Source: Lachancea kluyveri NRRL Y-12651 (lineage: Eukaryota > Ascomycota > Saccharomycetes > Saccharomycetales > Saccharomycetaceae). From it: DNA of 64,000 nucleotides. Shown one piece after another: positions 55,244-64,000 of the stretch. Position 1 is the first letter of the stretch. Every line of letters starts with the position of its first letter. Location of the stretch: assembly GCA_000149225.2 (NCBI GenBank), contig CM000688.1, forward strand, positions 372,001 through 436,000, written 5' to 3'. The position numbers and the translations under genes are program-made. Below the pieces are notes generated by a model. The model searched no databases and was not told where the DNA came from. It was given only the letters and a program-made list of their open reading frames with translations.

Positions 55244-58066
55244 ATGGCCGAAGAGAGAAAGGCGTTGGGCAAAAAACTGCGTGTACTGTACGATGGTGTC
55301 TTTTTATTGAAGGAAGAACGTGGTATGGAAATCTATCCTATCTTCCAAATACTTCCTCCAAGAAAAGATTACCCAGATTACTATGCGATTATAAAGAAGC
55401 CAATGAGTCTAAGTACAGTCAAGAAAAAACTGGGCAACTACAAGGATGCTCAAGAGTTTGTCTGCGATCTTGTGCAGATCACATGGAATGCTAGGACCTA
55501 TAATACTAAAGAATCCGAGATTTATCACTACGCGTTGATCATGGATAAGTATATTAGGGAAGATGTGATGAAAGACTTAAAAGAAGCGTATCCAGAGGTC
55601 GAATATCCTGACTTGGGTCCTCTGCCAGAAGAGAGAGAATTGGTTTCCCAAGCCTCTCAGACGAATGGCCAACCAGCGTTAGAGACCCCACTGCCCCAAT
55701 TGCGAGAAGAGAAAGACAAAATTTTGGATGTGGAGGAAAAAACCATCAATCAACAGATAGAAAGACAGGAACAGGGAGTCATAGCAACAAATGAAGAGAA
55801 GAAAAAAGAAGTGGAGGGAGAAGAAGAAGAAGAAGAAGAAGATGATGACGATGACGATGAGGGCGAGGGCGAGAACGAACAAGAAGAAGAAGAAGACGAA
55901 GAGGAGGAGGAAGAGGAAGAAGAGGAAGAGGAGGCAGATGTTACTGCTACTCGTGAAGACGATGACAATGACGAAGATTATCCCGAAGCCCAGAAACCAC
56001 TGCCAAAAATTAAAATTCCTGCAATGGTAGCCACTGCCAACTCTTCTAAATCATCTACTCCACAACCATTATACCAGAGGCATCAACAACAGAAAATGCA
56101 CATCAGACGTGGTAGACCTCCAGTCATCGATCTACCTTATGAACAAAGGATCAAGAATGTTTTGAAAGTTTTAAAGAAAGATGTCAATGAACGTGGAGAG
56201 CTAATGACTGCTGCATTCGACAGACTACCAGATGAAGAGCAAGAACCACAGTACTACACCGTCATTACGAGCCCGATTTCAGTCGAAGAGATTAGAAAGA
56301 AAGTGAAGCAACGTAAATACAAAGACTTCCAAGCTTTTCAGCAGGATTTTAAACTAGTCATCACAAACTACCAATTATACCATCGTACTCAACCTTTAGA
56401 GCTTAGACGCGCTGCAGAGTTAGAAAGAAGATTCAACGAACTAGCACAACATGAGCTGTCCAGGCCCGATGAAGACTTTATGGCTGATGGCGAGTTGAAA
56501 TATCCCCTGGACCGTGTTGTTGTTAACGAAAAAACCTACAAGATCGGTGATTGGATCTTACTGCAGAACCCTAACGATGAATCCAAACCCACAGTGGCAC
56601 AGATATTCAGGCTGTGGTACACCTCTGATGGTAGGCGTTGGTTGAACGCTTGTTGGTACTTGAGACCAGAACAAACCGTACATCGTGTTGACCGGTTGTT
56701 TTATAAAAACGAGGTGGTGAAATCTGGCCAGTATAGAGACCATCTGATTGAAGAGATTGTTGGAAAATGTTATGTCTGCCATTTTACCAGATTCCAGCGT
56801 GGAGACCCTGACATCCCTCTCGAAGGCCCATTGTTTGTTTGTGAATTCCGTTATAACGAGAGTGAAAAGGTATTCAACAAGATCAGAACCTGGAAGGGTT
56901 GTTTACCGGAGGAAATTCGTGATGTCGAAGAGGGGACCATTCCAGTAATGGGTAGGAAGTTTTTCAAGTACGACTCTCCTATCAAACATCTTTTGCCTCC
57001 GAACGCCACTGTAAATGACCCGGTCCCTCAACCAACGGAAGGCGCTGTAAATGCTCCTCCATTGGTCGGGGCGGTATTTCTAAGACCAAAACTGAAAAGA
57101 GATGACTTGGGTGAGTATTCAACGTCGGACGACTGTCCTCGCTACATCATCAGGCCCGGTGATCCTCCAGAGCATGGCAAAATCGATATGGAAACGGGGA
57201 CTATTATTACAAACACCCAAACGGCAAGCGCGTTGCCCAAGATGAACTCCACAACGAGGTTGGCAACACTAGGAAAAAAACAAAGTGGCATCAACCTCTC
57301 ATCGATGAGACCCTCAAATACAGCGGTTTATAACCCACCGATGATGAAACCAAATCACTACTACCCATCGACAGAACAACCTCAGATGAATAACAGTAAC
57401 AATGGCCTTCAACAGCTAATGAGGCAAAGCCCGGTTTTGCCACAGGTTCAGCAGCTACAAAACATCCGGTTGCAAAAAATTCCCCAGCACCCACAACAGC
57501 AACCTGCGTACAACCCTCCAAGCATCATCGGCAATCTAGCAGCACAGGCGAAAACTAACAACTCCGTGTTGGGAACCATCATGCCTGATGCTCCAGGTGC
57601 CTATGTGTTGCCGCTATCGATAACAAAGAACGTGGAGGTCGTACAAAGGGCAGACTATGGCAGCCAAGTGAGGAGGTTGGGCAAAGACAATGTCCCGAAG
57701 AAAAAGAGAGCCAAGGGAGAAATCCTGTGGTTCAGAGGCCCCAGCGTTGTCGTGTCAGAGCGCCTGATAAACTTGCGTGGTGAAAACGACGTTCCTTTGA
57801 ACAGGTGGTTCAAAAAAAGAAAGCTAGAGGCTATGGATTACGAAGAAGTCGAAGAAGTCGATGATACTCAAACTCCAGAAGGAGACGGGGCCTCCAGAAA
57901 CAACAGCATCAGCTTCACTCCTGGTCTAGATAATGAGGAATATGGATCTGAAGATGACGATTCTGATGATGAAGAGGAACAATTGCCTGGTACTTTCCCC
58001 TTAGGATTAAGGCCGAGCGCTCAGTATATGGCTTGGAAGCTCCAACGGTCGTCTGCCACGAACTAA
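55244..58066 (+). CDS. RSC1: RSC chromatin-remodelling complex subunit RSC1/RSC2
   Basis: Bromodomain subunit of the RSC nucleosome remodeller. The ATG at 55244 (MAEERKALGKKLRVLYDGVFLL) gives 940 residues, near Rsc1 (928) and Rsc2 (889). Order of parts: bromodomain 1 (about 10-120; IFQILPPRKDYPDYYAIIKKPMSL), a long Glu/Asp-rich run (about 185-250, encoded by GAA/GAG repeats), an AT-hook (RRGRPPVIDLPYEQR, about 285-300), bromodomain 2 (about 300-420), a BAH domain (about 425-560; YKIGDWILLQNPND, YRPEQTVHRVDRLFYKNEV-like) and a conserved CT region (PPLVGAVFLRPKLKRDDLGEY, TKGEILWFRGPSV-like, FPLGLRPSAQY). It is the single equivalent of RSC1 (YGR056W) and RSC2 (YLR357C). The acidic run is a likely site of length polymorphism. 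Confidence 0.95.
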   Translation: MAEERKALGKKLRVLYDGVFLLKEERGMEIYPIFQILPPRKDYPDYYAIIKKPMSLSTVKKKLGNYKDAQEFVCDLVQITWNARTYNTKESEIYHYALIMDKYIREDVMKDLKEAYPEVEYPDLGPLPEERELVSQASQTNGQPALETPLPQLREEKDKILDVEEKTINQQIERQEQGVIATNEEKKKEVEGEEEEEEEDDDDDDEGEGENEQEEEEDEEEEEEEEEEEEADVTATREDDDNDEDYPEAQKPLPKIKIPAMVATANSSKSSTPQPLYQRHQQQKMHIRRGRPPVIDLPYEQRIKNVLKVLKKDVNERGELMTAAFDRLPDEEQEPQYYTVITSPISVEEIRKKVKQRKYKDFQAFQQDFKLVITNYQLYHRTQPLELRRAAELERRFNELAQHELSRPDEDFMADGELKYPLDRVVVNEKTYKIGDWILLQNPNDESKPTVAQIFRLWYTSDGRRWLNACWYLRPEQTVHRVDRLFYKNEVVKSGQYRDHLIEEIVGKCYVCHFTRFQRGDPDIPLEGPLFVCEFRYNESEKVFNKIRTWKGCLPEEIRDVEEGTIPVMGRKFFKYDSPIKHLLPPNATVNDPVPQPTEGAVNAPPLVGAVFLRPKLKRDDLGEYSTSDDCPRYIIRPGDPPEHGKIDMETGTIITNTQTASALPKMNSTTRLATLGKKQSGINLSSMRPSNTAVYNPPMMKPNHYYPSTEQPQMNNSNNGLQQLMRQSPVLPQVQQLQNIRLQKIPQHPQQQPAYNPPSIIGNLAAQAKTNNSVLGTIMPDAPGAYVLPLSITKNVEVVQRADYGSQVRRLGKDNVPKKKRAKGEILWFRGPSVVVSERLINLRGENDVPLNRWFKKRKLEAMDYEEVEEVDDTQTPEGDGASRNNSISFTPGLDNEEYGSEDDDSDDEEEQLPGTFPLGLRPSAQYMAWKLQRSSATN

Positions 58067-58348
58067 GCTGACTTCTTTTCAAAGTTTCGGATGTTTCCCT
58101 AAAAAGAAAAATTTTCTTGAAGCTCATCGCGAACTCGAGAAGTTACCTGAGAGAACGAAGTCATGATCGATTTTTTTTCTCATTAATAGAGTTTTGCAAT
58201 ATATTAGGTTAGTTTTTTTTTTTTTTTTTAAAAATATATAAAAAAAAAAGATTGTTTTTTCTATCTTATCAAAGAAAACTACTTCTTCTGATAATCTGCA
58301 TCGACCGATCAATAGAAAAAAAAAACCAACACATATCACCGGATCGAC

Positions 58349-59797
58349 ATGGCTGAATTCGACAAGTACACTACTCCCCTATCTTCTCGTTATGCATCTG
58401 AAGAGATGTCTTCTATCTTTTCCTTGAGAAACAGATTTTCAACTTGGAGAAAATTATGGTTGAACTTGGCTATTGCTGAAAAGGAACTAGGCTTGGATGT
58501 CATTACTGATGAAGCTATCAAGGAAATGGAACAACACTTGACCATTACCAATGAGGAAATTGGCAAGGCTTCTGAGCAAGAAGCTATTGTCAGACATGAC
58601 GTTATGGCCCACGTTCATACTTTCGGTGAGACCTGTCCAAGTGCTTCCGGTATCATCCACTTGGGTGCAACCTCTTGTTTCGTCACCGATAACGCTGATC
58701 TGATCTTCTTGAGAGATGCTTACGACATTCTAATTCCAAAGTTGGTCAACGTCATCAACAGACTATCCCAGTTTGCCTTGGAGTACAAGGACTTGCCAGT
58801 TTTGGGTTGGACTCATTTTCAACCAGCCCAATTGACTACTCTAGGTAAGAGAGTCACCCTATGGATCCAAGAACTATTGTGGGACTTGAGAAACTTTGTC
58901 AGAGCTAGAAACGATATTGGTTTGCGTGGTGTCAAGGGTACTACTGGTACTCAAGCCTCTTTCTTGGCTTTGTTCCACGGTGACCACGACAAAGTTGAAG
59001 CTTTAGACAAGAGAGTCACTGAGTTGTTGGGCTTCGATACCGTTTACCCAGTTACCGGTCAAACCTACTCCAGAAAGATCGACATCGATGTCTTGGCCCC
59101 ATTGTCCTCTTTCGCTGCTACTGCCCACAAGATGGCCACTGACATAAGACTGCTGGCCAACTTGAAGGAAATGGAAGAACCTTTTGAAAAATCTCAAATT
59201 GGTTCTTCTGCCATGGCTTACAAGAGAAACCCAATGCGTTGTGAACGTGTGTGTTCCTTGGCTAGACACTTGGGTTCTCTGTTCAGTGATGCCGTTCAAA
59301 CCGCATCTGTTCAATGGTTCGAAAGAACTTTGGATGACTCTGCTATCAGGAGAATCTCCTTGCCAAGTGCCTTTTTGACTGCCGACATTCTATTGTCCAC
59401 CCTGTTGAATATCTCTTCTGGTCTGGTTGTCTACCCTAAGGTCATTGAGAGAAGAATTATGGGTGAACTACCATTTATGGCCACCGAAAACATTATCATG
59501 GCCATGGTCGAAAAGGGTGCTTCTAGACAAGAGGTCCACGAAGCCATTAGAGTCTTGTCCCACCAAGCTGCCGCCGTTGTTAAGGAACAAGGTGGTGACA
59601 ACGATTTGATTGACCGTGTTAAGAAAGACAAATTCTTTCAACCAATCTGGGGAGAATTGGATTCTTTGTTAGACCCATCCACTTTCGTCGGTAGAGCTCC
59701 ACAACAAGTTGTTAAGTTTGTTAACCAAGACGTCAAGACTGCTTTGGAACCATTCCAAGACAAAATCACTGACGTTGAAGTTAAGTTAAACGTTTGA
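58349..59797 (+). CDS. ADE13: Adenylosuccinate lyase ADE13
   Basis: Purine-synthesis enzyme that cleaves adenylosuccinate to AMP and SAICAR to AICAR, releasing fumarate. The 482 residues equal the S. cerevisiae length. Fumarase/lyase superfamily signatures are clear: [32 protein letters not shown] (catalytic His) and the flexible signature loop [18 protein letters not shown] with the catalytic serine. Codon bias indicates high expression. No clear Bas1/Gcn4 TGACTC is seen in the 282-bp upstream region, which has long T and A tracts (58210-58260). It is YLR359W. Confidence 0.98.
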   Translation: MAEFDKYTTPLSSRYASEEMSSIFSLRNRFSTWRKLWLNLAIAEKELGLDVITDEAIKEMEQHLTITNEEIGKASEQEAIVRHDVMAHVHTFGETCPSASGIIHLGATSCFVTDNADLIFLRDAYDILIPKLVNVINRLSQFALEYKDLPVLGWTHFQPAQLTTLGKRVTLWIQELLWDLRNFVRARNDIGLRGVKGTTGTQASFLALFHGDHDKVEALDKRVTELLGFDTVYPVTGQTYSRKIDIDVLAPLSSFAATAHKMATDIRLLANLKEMEEPFEKSQIGSSAMAYKRNPMRCERVCSLARHLGSLFSDAVQTASVQWFERTLDDSAIRRISLPSAFLTADILLSTLLNISSGLVVYPKVIERRIMGELPFMATENIIMAMVEKGASRQEVHEAIRVLSHQAAAVVKEQGGDNDLIDRVKKDKFFQPIWGELDSLLDPSTFVGRAPQQVVKFVNQDVKTALEPFQDKITDVEVKLNV

Positions 59798-59926
59798 ACA
59801 TAGGTCTGGTACTTGTTTATTTAACTTTTAAATGTACAGTAAGAAACGTATATAGTCTGTTTCATTTCTTTTTATTTTAATGGTCGTGAATCGCATCCAC
59901 ATGCATGAAATGCCTCCGAGTACCAC

Positions 59927-60640
59927 TCATCTATTCAATCTATCCAACATGAACGCATTCCATTTGTGTAACCTTAAAAAGAACCTGCTGTCGCTTGTCA
60001 ACTCTGTCAAGTTTTTAGGAATCTTGAGATTGCTGCCTCTGAGGTAATTTCCCACCATTGGGGTAAGATTGTTACCATGCGTTGAAAACTCTTGTCGCTG
60101 TCTCCTTGATATCTCCTCTGCTCTTTTTTGCCTGGTGTATTCGATGATCTTAGCGAATCCGCTGACAATAAACTCCCAATTCTGCGATAGTTGCAACATC
60201 GCTCGCTGGTTGTCTCGAGAATCTATTGTGAGTATTAGACAGTAACGTCTTTCACTGCCTCTGGCATTCACATCTTGTAGTTTGAATCCTATCACAAAAT
60301 TACAGCCTCGCATATCATCATAAAACACCAACGGGGCGCCATCGTATGTCATAGTTTCCTCAGAAAAAGTACGTTTTGTAATCGAAGTTAACAGTTGGTA
60401 ACGTATGGATGAGTACTGTGTCGAAACGTAGTAGGTTGAGCCGATAGTGCTCCTCATAGAGCGTACTTCTGAAGACTCGGGAAAGTGTATCAGGCAAGAT
60501 TCACAGTAGGAATCTGTTGGATAATCGGGAAGCAGTAGTTCTTGACACTGATCGTTATCAGTGGCACACTGGGTAACCATTAAGACCCTGGGACCATGCT
60601 TATCACAGAAATGGGCTAAACATATTAGTAGATCCGACAT
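59927..60640 (-). CDS. LST7: LST7, folliculin-like subunit of the Lst4-Lst7 GAP
   Basis: Partner of Lst4 in a vacuolar complex that stimulates GTP hydrolysis by Gtr2 and so activates TORC1 on amino-acid refeeding; also needed for Gap1 sorting. The ATG at 60640 (MSDLLICLAHFCDKHGPRVLMVTQC) gives 237 residues against 242 in S. cerevisiae; upstream codons start with GTG only. It consists of the folliculin N-terminal longin domain only, with CESCLIHFP, YVSTQYSSIRYQLLTSITKRTFSEE and PLVFYDD blocks conserved. It converges on ADE13 and is divergent from VPS38 with only 161 bp between the starts. It is YGR057C. Confidence 0.93.
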   Translation of the reverse strand: MSDLLICLAHFCDKHGPRVLMVTQCATDNDQCQELLLPDYPTDSYCESCLIHFPESSEVRSMRSTIGSTYYVSTQYSSIRYQLLTSITKRTFSEETMTYDGAPLVFYDDMRGCNFVIGFKLQDVNARGSERRYCLILTIDSRDNQRAMLQLSQNWEFIVSGFAKIIEYTRQKRAEEISRRQRQEFSTHGNNLTPMVGNYLRGSNLKIPKNLTELTSDSRFFLRLHKWNAFMLDRLNR

Positions 60641-60801
60641 ATTTCGCTTATTTGAAATCTCGGTCACCCGCACATGGCAACGCTTCTTCTTTTAAATTAA
60701 TCATTTCAAGACACTGTTTCGTACAAGCGTTGATAACTTTTACAACAACCAATCAGGCTTGAGAAAAGAGTCAAGAAGAACAAAATAGACACTTTGGAGA
60801 G

Positions 60802-62089
60802 ATGGCACCATATCTGTTAAACGTACGTGCGATGATGTATATCGAAAAACCTTCGTTTCAAACTCGCTTACTAACTTGAGGCCTTGCCATCACAGAGAAG
60901 ACTGCGGCATTTGAGATCCGTTTCGATACATAGCTTATCACTAACCGAAGGCGATGTTAAGACCAATGAACAATTTTTGCTCAAGTTGAATGTGTTTCCT
61001 TGTTTTATAATGATAGAAGACCAAAGGGGAAGATGTATCTACGTGAGTGAGACACAAGATGGCTACCATCGTGTCTTACAATTCAATGAGTTTCCCCCAT
61101 TGCCGTATGCTGCAACGCGCATCCAATTGATTATTGCTGCCAAGCTACCAGGTAGTTTACTCGAAAGCGGGGAAGGGTCTTGGGTTAGGCTTCGATCTTT
61201 CTCGATAGATTTTAGAAAATTGCATTGGATCAACGACTCCGATATCGTGGATCGAGAAGTGATAGGTGTTAACGTACCAGTGTTTGAATTCTTTGATGGG
61301 TATTTCGCTATCGAAGGTATGGTACAACCTTCTAGCCCGCCCAAAATCGAACCTACAATCCAAAAGAAAACCTTCACGTTCAACTCGTTACTGAAGTTAA
61401 ATAAAATTTTGGAATATCTAGCACAGGTCAAAACCGAAACGGGCTCAGAATTATCTGTTGATATCGAGTCCCTGTTAGAACCAAAAACTCCAGATAATAC
61501 CAAAGTTATAAAGCAATCTATCCAGCAAGTGGAATGTACAATCTTGCAACGTAGAAAAAATATCGAATTGCTCAGGAAGCAATTGGGAACTATCTGCGTA
61601 CGGCATGATCCCACTGAGTCCTTATTGAATGATGAATATGGTAGTGTTTATTCAGACTTTACTCAAAAAAAACAGAATTTTCATTCTATACAATCACACA
61701 AGCTGGAGCAACTAATAAAAACATTTGAAAACACGGGGATATTTGAAGAGGGATGCGTTCTACTGAACGAAGCGCATGAGTCCGTGTATTACTTAAACCT
61801 TACGACGCTTGATGCCGAAAAAATGGTAGGAAAAGATAAAAGGGAAAACATCAACACCTTGCTGGGATATTACCTTTTATTTGTGCAGCTGCTAGCCAAA
61901 AATGTGTTTTTCCTACCGCTACCCTACGCACTTTCGTTTTATGGGAGCACTTCCGTCATTAAAAACCAATTTCCACTATATTTAACAGCATCGCCTACTC
62001 AACAGCACCTGGCAAATTTTGTCACGGCGGTAAGTTACTTCAACGCTGACATACTACAGATCAAGCAGTATTTGGAACACCATCGCTGA
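60802..62089 (+). CDS. VPS38: VPS38 (PI3-kinase complex II subunit) with a short intron
   Basis: Subunit of the Vps34 complex II that makes PI3P on endosomes for CPY sorting (UVRAG-like). Exon 1 is 60802-60822 (MAPYLLN), exon 2 is 60896-62089 (RRLRHLRSVSIHSLSL...). The 73-nt intron 60823-60895 has donor GTACGT, branch site TACTAAC at 60869-60875 and acceptor CACAG. Splicing in phase 0 gives 404 residues whose start MAPYLLNRRLRHLR aligns residue for residue with S. cerevisiae MKRFLLSRRQRHLR. Without splicing, the frame from the ATG stops at a TGA overlapping the branch region. S. cerevisiae VPS38 (YLR360W) has no intron. A coiled-coil region lies near 190-270. The last 29 bp overlap the 3' end of DCR2 on the other strand. 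Confidence 0.9.
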
Positions 62090-63833
62090 CGATGGTTTGG
62101 TGGTCAAATATCTCATCGGGTGTCCCATTAAGCCTTTTCCATGTATATATACTGTTTCCTTGTGTATCAATCTCAAAAATACGAATGCGACGTTCAGTAC
62201 CACCGTAACCAGCGTACCCACCTTCCCCACCTCCACCACCGTAACATAGCCATATTTTTTCGTCTTTAGAAATCGAATCTTCCAACAAGCAGTAGTCGTT
62301 ACAGTGGTCGTGGCCAACCGATACTGCGCTTACCTTTAGATCATGTAATGCTTTAAGGCCACCAGAATTATATTTAGGTGCGGTGATTCCTTCCTTATAA
62401 TTGCCAATAACTAGGTTTTGCTTGTCAGGTTCCTGTTGTGATTGAAAGTGCAAATACTCAGGTAGTGGAATATGGAAGAAAGCCATTGATAAATGGTTAC
62501 CTCCGTAAGCTTCGTTTGCTTTTTTCAAATTCGTTTCGTAGTAATTTCTCATATAATCCCACTGCTCTTCCTTAATCCAGTCGTAACCGGGAAAGATCTT
62601 TGGATTTGAAGAATACTTGTGAGAATCGAGAAAGTATAGCGATATGGCTGGTTGATTTTCAGAAGTAAATATTTGCTGAATGTAATTCCCTAGCCCAAAC
62701 TTGCTATCTTTGGTATCATGTTGACTAAGCCTAAATATGGAATAAGGCAACTTTGCAACAATTTGAGACATTTCCCAGCGAGAGAGGCTGCCCTCATCGT
62801 CGTGGTTACCCCAGACCATCGCAAATGGGATCTTCCGTGTTATAACAGGCTCCAAAACTTTTAGCAATGCGGTTTCCGAATCTTGCTTGCATTCATTACC
62901 CATGATTTGGTCACCAGTAAACACAACTAAGTGAGGCTTTTCTCTATCTAAAACTCTGTTAATAAATTCCAAGGTCTTAGGGTCAGCTTCACAGGAGTCA
63001 TGCATCGGAAACTCGTCACGGCATTTACCCTTTCCAACGCTGAAGTGCAAATCTGCTAGTTGAACAATTTTAAATTTGCCACGAGAGTTCATTTTGAGAC
63101 TTACATCAAAAGCTTCATTTTTTGAAGTCAACCTTTTTGTAGTAATAAAACTGGGATACTTCCGGCTAGTGATGTACCACTCTTTGTTCAATGTCCAATC
63201 GGGTTTAGGATCAACGCAGTCCTCACCAAATAGAACATTAATTTCACTTAGAAAGCGGCTCTTCTGCAATGAGTCAAGTGTTATTGGTGAAGTATCGAGG
63301 AACAGATCATCCACTCTCTTTAGCCTGTCTGCTTCATCTTTAGAAATGTCCAAAATTCCATGTATTTGTGATTCCTTATCTTGAGAATGGAAATGGTTAG
63401 CCAAAAACTGAGAAACAGTTATAGTATCATAAAACAAATACTCAGAGGTACCAAACCAATGAAAGGGACGGGAGTTGAGTAAATCTTTGTTGATTTTTCT
63501 CCTTTTGGGAATCAAGTTGGTAGGGTGGGAATCGTACAGTTGGTGTGAGACATGACAGACCTCGCCTAACCTACCTATGTGTGTACAGCCCAGTTTACCA
63601 AAGTTGATTACAATCGTGGCATTGAGAGGTAAATCTTGTAGGTTAGAACCATCGAGCCATTCCTTCAGATTAGCCGACCAATCGTATATCGTTTTGACGG
63701 GAGCCGCATCCTTAACCCATGGCACAAAAGAATATATTCGATCAAAAGTGTATAGTATAAGTAGACTAAGTGGTAAACTAACGCACAGTACGTATACCAG
63801 AAATCTCGTATATCTTCTCGGTAATCTCATCAT
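62061..63833 (-). CDS. DCR2: Calcineurin-like phosphoesterase DCR2
   Basis: Membrane-anchored protein phosphatase; in S. cerevisiae Dcr2 dephosphorylates Sic1 and Ire1, affecting G1/S and the unfolded-protein response. The ATG at 63833 (MMRLPRRYTRFLVYVLCVSLPLSLLILYTF) is chosen; an upstream in-frame start is TTG. The 590 residues (578 in S. cerevisiae) have an N-terminal membrane anchor (about 9-29). The metallophosphatase motifs are LADLHFSVG, VVFTGDQIMGN, MVWGNHDDEG and SVGHDHCNDYC. It converges on VPS38 with a 29-bp overlap of the two coding 3' ends. It is YLR361C. Confidence 0.94.
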   Translation of the reverse strand: MMRLPRRYTRFLVYVLCVSLPLSLLILYTFDRIYSFVPWVKDAAPVKTIYDWSANLKEWLDGSNLQDLPLNATIVINFGKLGCTHIGRLGEVCHVSHQLYDSHPTNLIPKRRKINKDLLNSRPFHWFGTSEYLFYDTITVSQFLANHFHSQDKESQIHGILDISKDEADRLKRVDDLFLDTSPITLDSLQKSRFLSEINVLFGEDCVDPKPDWTLNKEWYITSRKYPSFITTKRLTSKNEAFDVSLKMNSRGKFKIVQLADLHFSVGKGKCRDEFPMHDSCEADPKTLEFINRVLDREKPHLVVFTGDQIMGNECKQDSETALLKVLEPVITRKIPFAMVWGNHDDEGSLSRWEMSQIVAKLPYSIFRLSQHDTKDSKFGLGNYIQQIFTSENQPAISLYFLDSHKYSSNPKIFPGYDWIKEEQWDYMRNYYETNLKKANEAYGGNHLSMAFFHIPLPEYLHFQSQQEPDKQNLVIGNYKEGITAPKYNSGGLKALHDLKVSAVSVGHDHCNDYCLLEDSISKDEKIWLCYGGGGGEGGYAGYGGTERRIRIFEIDTQGNSIYTWKRLNGTPDEIFDHQTIVSDGVPNTA

Positions 63834-64000
63834 TTGCCTGGTATCAAGTCTTTCAGCCCCCAAGATACTACAGCATCAAATGAGGGATTGGTTATCCGTT
63901 TTCCGTGACATCTACCAAAGAAAAACGACAGATACACATGACCCTTAGCCATAGTAGGAAATGCGATGTCAATTGACTATTAATGTTCCCGATCAAGCCC
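63834..64000. other. DCR2 upstream sequence to window end
   Basis: 167 bp of DCR2 5' flank. No gene start is recognised before the window ends. Confidence 0.5.

Noticed and set aside
55750-55968. Poly-serine minus-strand frame inside RSC1/2
   Set aside because: Antisense reading of the GAA/GAG repeat that encodes the acidic run.
60884-60895. TTG start for VPS38
   Set aside because: These bases are the 3' end of an intron with an ideal branch site; the spliced ATG start aligns with the S. cerevisiae protein.
1-64000. CRISPR arrays, bacterial operons, intact viruses or a biosynthetic cluster
   Set aside because: No direct-repeat/spacer arrays, no prokaryotic gene layout and no viral coding body were seen; the window is ordinary yeast chromosome with only LTR fossils.

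Overview
The window is nuclear DNA of a budding yeast of the family Saccharomycetaceae. It holds about 33 protein-coding genes, nearly all with a recognisable Saccharomyces cerevisiae counterpart, four tRNA genes and a few old Ty1/copia-type LTR fossils. Introns carry GTATGT-like donors and TACTAAC branch sites.

The gene order is the most informative clue to the organism. In S. cerevisiae these genes lie on two sister regions made by the whole-genome duplication: the FKS1-DCR2 part of chromosome XII (YLR342-YLR361) and the TIM21-LST7 part of chromosome VII (YGR033-YGR057). Here both sets are merged into one alternating series: FKS, GAS2, TIM21, RPL26, YLR345W, CAX4, KAP95, ACB1, ORM, NIT3, KSS1, LUG1, BUD8/9, MTE1, TAL1, RME1, ILV5, ATG33, FMP48, MCO32, YGR054W, MUP1, RSC1/2, ADE13, LST7, VPS38, DCR2. 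Duplicated S. cerevisiae pairs have a single copy here. This fits a lineage that never underwent the duplication; high protein similarity suggests the Torulaspora/Zygosaccharomyces group, but the species is not settled.

Layout. 1-7.7 kb: cell-wall glucan synthase (5' end off the window), the GH72 transglycosidase GAS2 and TIM21. 7.8-16.5 kb: tRNA-Arg, intron-bearing RPL26, a PFK26-like protein, CAX4, KAP95 and an intron-bearing ACB1. 17-24 kb: ORM, tRNA-Ser, an LTR, NIT3, a peroxisomal D-amino-acid oxidase and the MAP kinase KSS1. 24.6-36 kb: LUG1, BUD8/9, a divergent permease/dipeptidase pair, MTE1 and a Zn2Cys6 regulator. 36.8-49.6 kb: TAL1, RME1, a 1-Cys peroxiredoxin, ILV5, ATG33, FMP48, MCO32 and the eIF2A-like YGR054W. 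50-54 kb: two divergent tRNA genes around a nest of LTR pieces, MUP1 (interrupted by one in-frame stop) and a SIRT5-type sirtuin. 55-64 kb: RSC1/2, ADE13, LST7, VPS38 and DCR2.

Genes without a syntenic S. cerevisiae equivalent are the oxidase, the permease, the dipeptidase, the Zn2Cys6 factor, the peroxiredoxin and the sirtuin. Several could act together in handling D-amino acids or peptides (inference). The strongest new observations are two spliced genes that are intronless in S. cerevisiae (ACB1 and VPS38), a near-consensus a1-alpha2 operator upstream of RME1, a broken MUP1, introns in tRNA-Gln(CTG) and tRNA-Ser(AGA), and a SIRT5-like enzyme with a basic/acidic insert.
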